Shown here: positions 36,446-43,914 of the stretch, piece after piece | How the letters are laid out: every line of letters starts with the position of its first letter | Position numbering within the stretch: the first letter of the stretch is position 1 | Assembly: GCA_964542915.1 (NCBI GenBank) | Contig: CAZIVP010000018.1 | Coordinates: forward strand, 1 to 64,000 | From: CAZIVP01 sp964542915 | Lineage (GTDB): Bacteria > Calditrichota > Calditrichia > Calditrichales > Calditrichaceae | Reading direction: 5' to 3' | Length of the DNA stretch: 64,000 nucleotides | The notes under the pieces: generated by a model | The model's input: the letters and a program-made list of their open reading frames with translations, nothing else | What the model was told of the DNA's origin: nothing | Databases searched by the model: none | Made by a program: the position numbers and the translations under genes

Positions 36446-37402
36446 ATGAAGATGAAATACGCATCTGTTTTATTTTTATCCGTTTTTTTGATTTTACAAT
36501 GCCAACTGCCCGAACCCCGTGACGTCGTTCCGCCGACGACACGTGTTATTTATCCCCATGAAGGCGCCGTCGTTTCTGAAAATGTGGATGTTGTAATCGA
36601 GGCAAGCGACGACGATAAAGTGGCAAAAGTATGGTACTTTGTTAACGGCGTAAAGATGGGCGAAACCAGTAAAACGCCATATACGCTTTCATTAAATATT
36701 GGGAATCTGGAAAAGGGCGTCAACCATGTTATCCAGTCCGCTGCAAGGGATGATGAAGGCAATACCGGTTATTCGCCGCTTACAACCTTTACCGTGGCCG
36801 AAACAAGGGATAATATTGATCCTGTGGTAACCATCGTTAATCCACAATCAGGTCAGGTTGTGGAAGATACGGTTCTTATTGTCGCCCACGCCGAAGATGA
36901 ACGATCCGTTCAGAAAGTCGCCTTTTTTATCAACGGCGATTCCGTGAAAGACGCTACCGATTATACCTATCCTTACCGATACGAATGGAATACGCAGGGA
37001 TTATCGGATTCGACCGAACATACCATTTTTGCCAAAGCTTTCGACGGCGGCAATAATACGGCTATTTCTCCGGTAATCCGCGTGACCGTTTATCCCCGCA
37101 GCGGCGACGCCGGCGATGATATTCCACCCTCGGCCCTGATCCTGTATCCGGTCGCGGGCTCTGCCGTCAGCGGTACCGTAACCGTATCCGTCGATCTACG
37201 GGATAATGTCAATGTCAGCCGTTCCGAATTTTATGTGGACGGCGTCCTGACCGAAAGCGCCGATGATCCCGAATCACCCTGGACGTTTGACTGGAACACT
37301 GCCTCCAAGGCTGACAGCTCGCTGCATACCCTTTATGTTAAAGCCTATGATCAGGCCGGAAATACAGGTACTTCGGCGTTAATGACCGTAACCATCCAAT
37401 AA
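36446..37402 (+). CDS. Probable lipoprotein with three Ig-like repeats
   Basis: A 318-residue exported protein with signal sequence and probable acylated Cys19 (FLILQC). Three tandem Ig-like repeats of about 95 residues follow, each with a start like VIYPHEGAVVSENVDVVIEA, a central KVAFFINGDSV or KVWYFVNGVKM strand, and an end like HTIFAKAFDGGNNTAISP. These match the bacterial Ig domains of surface proteins that carry a D-x-D-N-V-x-K-V-x-F/Y signature. There is no enzyme domain, so a binding or spacer role is likely. AGGAG lies 8 nt before the ATG and a strong terminator follows the gene. Confidence 0.82.
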   Translation: MKMKYASVLFLSVFLILQCQLPEPRDVVPPTTRVIYPHEGAVVSENVDVVIEASDDDKVAKVWYFVNGVKMGETSKTPYTLSLNIGNLEKGVNHVIQSAARDDEGNTGYSPLTTFTVAETRDNIDPVVTIVNPQSGQVVEDTVLIVAHAEDERSVQKVAFFINGDSVKDATDYTYPYRYEWNTQGLSDSTEHTIFAKAFDGGNNTAISPVIRVTVYPRSGDAGDDIPPSALILYPVAGSAVSGTVTVSVDLRDNVNVSRSEFYVDGVLTESADDPESPWTFDWNTASKADSSLHTLYVKAYDQAGNTGTSALMTVTIQ

Positions 37403-37439
37403 TAATTTTTCGGGAATTGAATAAAACAGACAGAGATAA

Positions 37440-37471
37440 CATCCGGCGAGCTAAACTCGCCGGATGTTTTT
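37440..37471. terminator. Rho-independent terminator between convergent genes
   Basis: A perfect 11-bp stem (CATCCGGCGAG at 37440-37450, complement at 37456-37466) with loop CTAAA is followed on the plus strand by TTTTTAT. It lies 37 nt after the Ig-repeat lipoprotein gene and 18 nt from the convergent phosphatase-fold gene end. Confidence 0.88.
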
Positions 37472-37488
37472 ATTTATACGGATTTTTT

Positions 37489-38442
37489 TCAGTCATTGTC
37501 CTTATCGGCGCGAAATGAAACGAATACCGGACAATGATCGGAAATGCTGCGGTAATATTCCGGGATGGAATCCCCGCGAAACGCCGCTTGCTTTCGGGCG
37601 CACATCCCGCCGACTTTCAAACTATTCTTTACATACTCGATACGGGCATCGGCCGATATAAAGATATGATCGATTGTCGAGGCTTGTATACGTTCCACCT
37701 CGTAATCGGGTTGCCAGTAACTGGTACCGCCGTTCATTAGTTCCGAGGTTGCCCGGTAAAAATTAAGTTTACGGATCAGCGGTAAAAATTCATTCTCTTC
37801 ACGGGTGGATACATTATTAAAATCGCCTAAAAGGATAATATCGCCGTCGCCGCTGTCAGTCTCCAGATTAGCGAGGATTTCCTCCAAAGCGCGCCATTGT
37901 TTCTTTCGCAAGCTCCAGCCGGAAGGCGAAGCTTTCAGGTGGGTTACAATGGCATGGAAATCATAACCGTTCGGTTTGTATTTAAAATAAGCGCGGAAAG
38001 CCGGTCGGAGACGGGAGTCATTACTCAGCGCCACGCTCATATATGTCTCGGCCCTTCCCTGTAGTTCCAAAACGCGGGAATCGTACAAGAAGCCTACTCT
38101 CTGGTCGCCGCCGGATGACGCGTATATGAATTTGTAAGCCGGATCAAGATAGCGCTTGGCGCTTTTCTCAAATAAATCGGTATCCACAATTTCATTGACC
38201 GCAAGCAACTCGATATCCAGCTTATCCAACATCGAAAACAGCCCTTCAACGTCCGTTGCTTCACCCTGAGGCGGATAACGTAAATCGATACCGTATTCGC
38301 GCAACATGGCGCCGTCATCTTTACACGGGAACCATTCGATGTTAAACGTGCCTATTTCAATAACAGCCTTTTCTTCCGCATGTAGCGTAACAGCAACCAC
38401 CAGTGCGGTTATTAAAAACATCATAAATCTTTTAATCGGCAT
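37489..38442 (-). CDS. Secreted endonuclease/exonuclease/phosphatase-family protein
   Basis: A 317-residue protein of the EEP (DNase I-like) fold with a signal peptide (FMMFLITALVVAVTLHAEE), so it acts outside the cytoplasm. The start is the ATG at 38442 with AGGAGGAG just upstream. Motifs are IGTFNIEWFP, LLAVNEIVD (metal-binding Glu), HLKASPSGWSLRKKQW, LLGDFNNVS, DHIFIS and SDHCPVFV (catalytic His). Substrates in this family range from DNA to phospholipids and cannot be chosen here. It is the last gene of the six-gene minus-strand run starting at valS. Confidence 0.87.
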   Translation of the reverse strand: MPIKRFMMFLITALVVAVTLHAEEKAVIEIGTFNIEWFPCKDDGAMLREYGIDLRYPPQGEATDVEGLFSMLDKLDIELLAVNEIVDTDLFEKSAKRYLDPAYKFIYASSGGDQRVGFLYDSRVLELQGRAETYMSVALSNDSRLRPAFRAYFKYKPNGYDFHAIVTHLKASPSGWSLRKKQWRALEEILANLETDSGDGDIILLGDFNNVSTREENEFLPLIRKLNFYRATSELMNGGTSYWQPDYEVERIQASTIDHIFISADARIEYVKNSLKVGGMCARKQAAFRGDSIPEYYRSISDHCPVFVSFRADKDND

Positions 38443-38459
38443 GGCTCCTCCTGTTCTGT

Positions 38460-38963
38460 TCAACTCTTCAACGATTTAAGATATCGGATGATGCTGTTAA
38501 GCTTTTCTTTAACCGATTTGGCTTCATCGATATGGATATGCAAATTGTAAATGAAGTCATACGGTCCGCTGCTAAAATTCAGACGAATGGGGGCGGCACT
38601 AATGGCGCTGATGTATGCACATGTTATATTTTGTGGCGCATTGAGATCGATGATCATATCAATTTTTTCGGTTTTGAAATATTGCAGGTATGCCTCTTTC
38701 GGTAACCCGAACCAATTGCAATCTTCCTTGCGCAAGCTCTTTAGTTCGAACGTCGATATGTTCAACCCGGAGAACAGAACCTGCAGCTGCTTAAAAAAAT
38801 CTTCCAGGGTCGATTCCACCCATTCGCCGCCGGGATGGATGAGCAAGATATGTTTTACTTTGTTTAATTCCTTTGAAAAGTCCTGAATCGTGCGTTTCAC
38901 GCCCATTTTCCGAAAACGGTATTTCAGATAACGCTCGGCCATTAAGCTTTTAAATCTGGTCAA
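38460..38963 (-). CDS. Hypothetical protein, possibly DUF6913-like
   Basis: A 167-residue soluble protein with a Rossmann-like alternating pattern: VKHILLIHPGGEWVESTLEDF, a central DMIIDLNAPQNITCAYISAIS and PIRLNFSSGPYDFIYNLHI. It resembles part of a family 9 glycosyltransferase (ADP-heptose transferase) half, or the small DUF6913 proteins of Bacteroidota. There is no complete glycosyltransferase active site, so I do not assign a function. It starts 3 nt after the rarA stop and ends 17 nt before the secreted phosphatase-fold gene, inside a probable operon. Confidence 0.7.
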   Translation of the reverse strand: MTRFKSLMAERYLKYRFRKMGVKRTIQDFSKELNKVKHILLIHPGGEWVESTLEDFFKQLQVLFSGLNISTFELKSLRKEDCNWFGLPKEAYLQYFKTEKIDMIIDLNAPQNITCAYISAISAAPIRLNFSSGPYDFIYNLHIHIDEAKSVKEKLNSIIRYLKSLKS

Positions 38964-38966
38964 AGA

Positions 38967-40298
38967 TTAAGTCTCCTTATTTCTCCCGAACAGAGAATCC
39001 AGATAGCGTTTTAATTTGCTTTCTCTGCCCTGATCGGTCGGCTTGTAAAAGGTTTTGTCCTTAATATCGTCGGGTAAATAGTTCTGTGAGGCAAAGTGGC
39101 CGGAAAAATCGTGCGGATATTGATACGCTCCGCCATAGTGTAATTCTTTCATTAACGACGTGGGTGCATTGCGTAAATGAAGGGGCACCGGACGTAAGCC
39201 GTCTCGTTTAACGAACGCTATGGCTTCGTTAATAGCAAGATAGGCGGCGTTACTTTTAGGCAACGATGCAAGATAGGTGCTAACCTGCGACAAAATAATA
39301 CGCGCCTCTGGCATACCGATATTTTTCACGGCTTCGAAGCCGGCGTTGGCTAACATGAGCGCATAGGGCTCGGCGTTTCCTATATCCTCCGAAGCCAAAA
39401 TGATCAATCGGCGGGCGATAAACGTCGGGTCTTCGCCGGCCTCCAGCATGCGCGCCAGCCAGTAGACCGCCGCCTGCGGATCGCTGCCGCGAACGCTTTT
39501 AATGAAGGCTGATATTGTGTCGTAATGATAATCGCCTTTTTTGTCGTAATATAACGGATTTTGATCGGCGGCTTGTTTAATAAGCGCTTCGGAAAGTACC
39601 ACCTCTTTACCGTCTTTATCCGCCAGGTGAAAAGCCATCTCCAGCAGGTTAAGCGTCCGCCGGGCGTCTCCGCTGCCGTAAAAAATCAACGTTTCCGGGT
39701 CCTTAATGTTAAAGCGGTACTGTTTTAATAAAATGTCATTTTGCAGGGCGTGATCGATAACGTTTTGCAGATTATTGCGATTCAGCGCCTCCAGTTTTAA
39801 AACCTGGCAGCGTGATAGCAAAGGGGAAATGACTTCGAACGATGGATTTTCCGTAGTGGCGCCGATCAGCGTGATCGTTCCGTCTTCAACGGCGTGTAAC
39901 AACGCATCCTGTTGCGCTTTATTAAAGCGGTGGATTTCATCAATAAAAAGGACGGTATTTTTATTATACAAACGGATTTGCTCTCCCGCTTCTTCGATGA
40001 TCTGCTTCACCTCTTTGACACCGCTGCTTACGGCCGAAATAGAAACGAAGCGATGGTCGGCCTCACGGGCAAGCAGACGGGCAAGCGTTGTTTTGCCCAC
40101 GCCCGGCGGTCCCCAGAATATAATCGAAGGCAGGTAACCCGATTGAAGCTGTTTGGCCAGCGCCGATTCCGGACCTATGACGGTGTCATGTCCGACAACT
40201 TCCGCCAATGACTGCGGACGACAGCGTTCGGCCAGCGGTTTTCGCGTCTCCTGGTTTTGCTCGGAATCAAATAAGGTTTTTGTTTTTTTGCCCTTCAT
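38967..40298 (-). CDS. rarA: Replication-associated recombination protein A (MgsA AAA+ ATPase)
   Basis: A 443-residue AAA+ protein of the RarA/Mgs1/WRNIP1 family, of typical length. RPQSLAEVVGHDTVIG at the N-terminus, Walker A GPPGVGKTTLA, Walker B VLFIDEIHRFNKAQQDALL, sensor IGATTENPSFEV, arginine finger LLSRCQVLKLE, and the tetramerisation/MgsA C-terminal part with GSDPQAAVYWLARML and PLHLRNAPTSLMKELHYG are all visible. RarA acts at stalled replication forks with SSB. It follows the PEGA gene by 30 nt. Confidence 0.96.
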   Translation of the reverse strand: MKGKKTKTLFDSEQNQETRKPLAERCRPQSLAEVVGHDTVIGPESALAKQLQSGYLPSIIFWGPPGVGKTTLARLLAREADHRFVSISAVSSGVKEVKQIIEEAGEQIRLYNKNTVLFIDEIHRFNKAQQDALLHAVEDGTITLIGATTENPSFEVISPLLSRCQVLKLEALNRNNLQNVIDHALQNDILLKQYRFNIKDPETLIFYGSGDARRTLNLLEMAFHLADKDGKEVVLSEALIKQAADQNPLYYDKKGDYHYDTISAFIKSVRGSDPQAAVYWLARMLEAGEDPTFIARRLIILASEDIGNAEPYALMLANAGFEAVKNIGMPEARIILSQVSTYLASLPKSNAAYLAINEAIAFVKRDGLRPVPLHLRNAPTSLMKELHYGGAYQYPHDFSGHFASQNYLPDDIKDKTFYKPTDQGRESKLKRYLDSLFGRNKET

Positions 40299-40328
40299 AC
40301 GCCCGTTTATGATTTATCCGAAAAGACA

Positions 40329-42503
40329 TTATTGTTCCAACCTGATTTTCCAGAGCGCAAAATAGGCCGACGCCCGCTCCACGGAATGGATGATAATCTG
40401 GTTATTACCGTTGCGCAGATAATCGTTTACAACAAAACGATCGAAATTGTCATCGCTTATCTCATTCCTACTGTAGGCAGGCGACAATTCTTCCCGGTAA
40501 TAGAGACCATTGATCCATATGGCGTAGGATGTTTTACCGGAAATCGTTAACGGATAATTATCTTTGGTTCGATAACCCCATACTTTGAGGTAAACCGGGT
40601 CCGACAGGTCGACGGATTCGGGAATACTAAAATTAAATTGCAAGGCGTCGGCGCCGGGCGGGTTACGATACTGATAAGCAAAGCCCATATACCAGATATC
40701 TTCGCTGATTTTTTCCTCATGGATAACATCGACTCCGCCGGTCTCGCGGAGACGAAATGACCGGTCGCCCCGGATATAGCCTTTGTTCACCGAGGCTTTA
40801 CGGGCATCGGGTTTAATTGCGTTCGGGGAGAATAACAGATAAAAGTTGCTTTCATACTGAAATACATATCGATGGTTGCCTTCGAGCGTCACTTCAATAG
40901 TTTTCGGCTCCGGCGCCTTATAATGCTCGACCGGACCGAAGGTCAGGCGATGTTCACCAAGGGGTAAGGAAGCCTGAACCAATCCGCTGCCCAGCGATTT
41001 ACCGTCTATAAAGATTTCACCGTCAACGGGTCGTGTAACAATTTCCACATTCTGTACGGTACTCGTGAGCGTGAACGCGAGCGAATGGCGGCGCTTCTCC
41101 TGCGTAATCTTCACAACGCGTTCTTCCGGGTAAGTTCGGTAGCCTTTCTTTTGTAATGAAATTCGATGAGAACCAAGCGGTATTTCCTGCAGAATGTAAT
41201 CGGTTTTTTTCCCGGTTGTATTGCCGTTCAAAAGAATTTCGGCGTTTTTTACATTGGACGTTACTTCAACGATGCCGTATTTGGTCGCCTCTCCGGTTCC
41301 GGACACACTTCGGCGTTCCTCGCTTTCCGCCCGCCATCGGAAGGTAAATTCGAGCGTATCCGAACTTTGGATATCGAAGCGGTACTGAGATGGTCTTGGG
41401 CGATAGCCATCCCGTTCCACCACCAGGCGATGCTCGCCGATTGCAACATCGAACAGACGGTTTTCTGCTAACGTCCCCAAAAAATTTCCATCCACGAACA
41501 CACCGGCATCTCTGAGAGAACTCTTTACCCGTATATAGCCGTGTTCGCCCTTGCTGCGCGGCTTTAACTCAAAGGCAAGGCGGACGGTATCGTCCGGCGT
41601 TAGATCGACCGTCATTTGTTTGGGCTCGCTAACATATCCCTGACGCAGAAGGTAAACATCATGTTCACCCGGTTTGAGCGGATAAGGTTTCCCGGGGACA
41701 AAACCAACGGCGAGAGAATGATCCACATACAAATGAGCGCGTTGATCGTTCGACTCGACAATAACATAACTTTTCGGCTCAACCCCATTGCCCTGTTGTT
41801 GAGCCCAGAAAAAGAGACCCGCCGCGATGGGTAGTATAACAATGGCAATGCGCAGCAACCAGCGCCTGTAACGCGCCGAAACATCTTCCACGAACTCATC
41901 TTGTTTTTCAAACTCATCCTGCGTCAGCCAGCGCGTTTCGCCGAGGTGGTTGTAATATTTCTTATATCCCGCCTGTTTTTTATAAAACCGGTCCCGTTCT
42001 TCCTCATATATTTTTTGTTGCATTTCGTTCTGACGATGGCGTCGGGCTTCTTCCATTTTTTGTTCGTAAAGCGCGATCCGTTCACGCGCATCCGCTTCAA
42101 ATTCCTCTCTGCATTTTTGCCAGTATTCTTGAAATGGCTTGCTATCCGGAATTTTTACTCTTCTGAGTGTAAACAAACGACGCTTGAATTTTTTCCAGCG
42201 CGGTTTTTCTTCCGGGAAGAATTCATGTTCATCTAAAAGTTCGAAGGGCGTCAGCCAACGATGGTCGCCAAGATGATTTTCGCAGCGTATAAACTCGGGA
42301 TATGCGCCATAGACCTCTTCCGCAGTGTATTCTTTGATATAGCGCTTTAAATACTCCGCACGACGGGTTTGGTAGGCTTCGTCCGATTCGGAGGCAGAGC
42401 CTGATGAAGATGTGTATTGTTTTTGTTTTTGATTAAACTCTTCTTCTATTTGCTGACGGATTCGGTTACGTATGTTTTTTTTGTCATTGTTCTTTTCAGG
42501 CAT
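40329..42503 (-). CDS. PEGA-domain membrane protein with duplicated cytoplasmic motif
   Basis: A 724-residue protein. The first ~215 residues are charged, helical and cytoplasmic, and contain two copies of a motif about 115 residues apart: NHLGDHRWLTPFELLDEHEF and NHLGETRWLTQDEFEKQDEF. One membrane helix follows near residues 216-232 (RIAIVILPIAAGLFFWA). The outer part has about four PEGA repeats (LYVDHSLAVGFVPGKPYPL, VFVDGNFLGTLAENRLF, ILLNGNTTGKKTDYIL, IFIDGKSLGSGLVQASL) and ends in a beta-rich domain of ~150 residues. PEGA repeats occur in surface and wall-associated proteins. It lies 37 nt after DUF4139 and 30 nt before rarA. Function is unknown; a bridge between inner membrane and envelope is plausible. 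Confidence 0.85.
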   Translation of the reverse strand: MPEKNNDKKNIRNRIRQQIEEEFNQKQKQYTSSSGSASESDEAYQTRRAEYLKRYIKEYTAEEVYGAYPEFIRCENHLGDHRWLTPFELLDEHEFFPEEKPRWKKFKRRLFTLRRVKIPDSKPFQEYWQKCREEFEADARERIALYEQKMEEARRHRQNEMQQKIYEEERDRFYKKQAGYKKYYNHLGETRWLTQDEFEKQDEFVEDVSARYRRWLLRIAIVILPIAAGLFFWAQQQGNGVEPKSYVIVESNDQRAHLYVDHSLAVGFVPGKPYPLKPGEHDVYLLRQGYVSEPKQMTVDLTPDDTVRLAFELKPRSKGEHGYIRVKSSLRDAGVFVDGNFLGTLAENRLFDVAIGEHRLVVERDGYRPRPSQYRFDIQSSDTLEFTFRWRAESEERRSVSGTGEATKYGIVEVTSNVKNAEILLNGNTTGKKTDYILQEIPLGSHRISLQKKGYRTYPEERVVKITQEKRRHSLAFTLTSTVQNVEIVTRPVDGEIFIDGKSLGSGLVQASLPLGEHRLTFGPVEHYKAPEPKTIEVTLEGNHRYVFQYESNFYLLFSPNAIKPDARKASVNKGYIRGDRSFRLRETGGVDVIHEEKISEDIWYMGFAYQYRNPPGADALQFNFSIPESVDLSDPVYLKVWGYRTKDNYPLTISGKTSYAIWINGLYYREELSPAYSRNEISDDNFDRFVVNDYLRNGNNQIIIHSVERASAYFALWKIRLEQ

Positions 42504-42540
42504 CAGAGTTTTACACCATCAAACTAAAATTATGTTTTCT

Positions 42541-43914
42541 CTACCACTTACGCAGGGTTTCCATTCGCAATTCGGTCTCGCCGTTGGCTTTAACGGGGAC
42601 TTTAAATTTAAAAAAACCCGCTTTAACTTCAAAGGGTTCGATGCTGCTGGAAATCAGTTTATTCTCCTGGTATGGAGAAACCCTTTCAATGATTTCCACT
42701 TTTACATCTTCTTCTTTATGATTTCGGATGTTGTATACAATTACCTTTTCTTCCGTGCGTTTGGTCGGTCGCCGCGTGCTCTTCACATTGCGCTCCGAAA
42801 CAATATCAAAGGCCTGCCCCACACGCACTTCCAGGTCTTCGTTTTTCGGCGTATGATCAATTTCGTCCTGACCGATAAACTCCATATCTTCACCGTCGGA
42901 TTTGTAAAGCCGAAGCGTGCCGGCCGGAAGCGGTATCCCCAGGTTATTTTCTTCGGTATTTTTAAATGAAATTAAAACATTAACTTCCTCCGCTCCCTGC
43001 GAATCCACGCGGTACAATTTGTTTACCGCGCCGGTAGATTCCGGGAATAGTTCAATCTGTTTGATTTGATTGTTTTCGATGGTGGTGCGGCGCTGTAACG
43101 TGTATAAATGATACTCGAAAAACGCTTTTTCTTCAAAACCGGATTCCTGAGCCTGTCTTGCCATGGCCATTAACATTTCCGGCTGTCTTCTTTTCTTTTG
43201 CTGTCCCAGGTTGAGATCGCCCGCCATCAGTTTTAAACGTACATCACGATAAGCTTTGCCGCTTTTATTCTCCAGGGTTACCCAGCAGGCTAACTTCAGT
43301 TCACTGTCATCATCATTGAGGCGCCCTACGTACGATGCTTCCCAGTTAACGCCGCGTGAAAGATAAACGAGCCGGGCCTCTTGTTGACCGCTCTGTTGTG
43401 CATCGACCAGCCAGAAAAGCGTCGGTTTGGTTACAAATTGGTTCTGCTGTTGATCGTAATCCTGAAGGTAAATTTTTTGCTCATCGTTGCGTGGAATGAT
43501 CTGCAATTGATTCTCCTGATCCAGCAGAATAACATGTCCGGACGAAGCTGATAACAATTTCCCGCTCATCACACCCTGTTCGGGATGCACAATTTTCACC
43601 TGTTGGTCGATGGATTTATCAAGGACTTTATCCACATTCATCAAATCATATTCATAATTCTGTTCCAGAACCTGGAATTCGCCGTTTTTACGATCGATGA
43701 GAATGGAAGATGGTATTATTTGCTCGGGGATATCGCGTAGTTTAAAATCCTGTCGCCCTTCGTTTAACTCCAGGAGACGCACTTCGCGCACCAGCGCCAG
43801 ATTCTGATTGGTGACTGTGAGGCTCAGATTTTGTTGGCCGAACGCCGGAGAAACGGCTATTAAAAGCGAAACAGCAATAAAAGAACCGAAGCTGTATCTA
43901 TTTAAATTTTTCAT
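42541..43914 (-). CDS. DUF4139-type exported protein
   Basis: A 457-residue protein with a signal peptide (GSFIAVSLLIAVSPAFGQ). NLSLTVTNQNLALVREVRLLEL, followed by DFKLRDIPEQIIPSSILI and later YLSRGVNWEASYVGRLNDDDSELKL, and WVTLENKSGKAYRDVRLKLMAGDLN are characteristic of the DUF4139 family of secreted beta-rich proteins of unknown function. It begins inside the 3' end of valS, with a 17-nt overlap and GAAGG upstream of its ATG, so its translation is likely coupled to valS. It precedes the PEGA gene by 37 nt. Confidence 0.85.
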   Translation of the reverse strand: MKNLNRYSFGSFIAVSLLIAVSPAFGQQNLSLTVTNQNLALVREVRLLELNEGRQDFKLRDIPEQIIPSSILIDRKNGEFQVLEQNYEYDLMNVDKVLDKSIDQQVKIVHPEQGVMSGKLLSASSGHVILLDQENQLQIIPRNDEQKIYLQDYDQQQNQFVTKPTLFWLVDAQQSGQQEARLVYLSRGVNWEASYVGRLNDDDSELKLACWVTLENKSGKAYRDVRLKLMAGDLNLGQQKKRRQPEMLMAMARQAQESGFEEKAFFEYHLYTLQRRTTIENNQIKQIELFPESTGAVNKLYRVDSQGAEEVNVLISFKNTEENNLGIPLPAGTLRLYKSDGEDMEFIGQDEIDHTPKNEDLEVRVGQAFDIVSERNVKSTRRPTKRTEEKVIVYNIRNHKEEDVKVEIIERVSPYQENKLISSSIEPFEVKAGFFKFKVPVKANGETELRMETLRKW

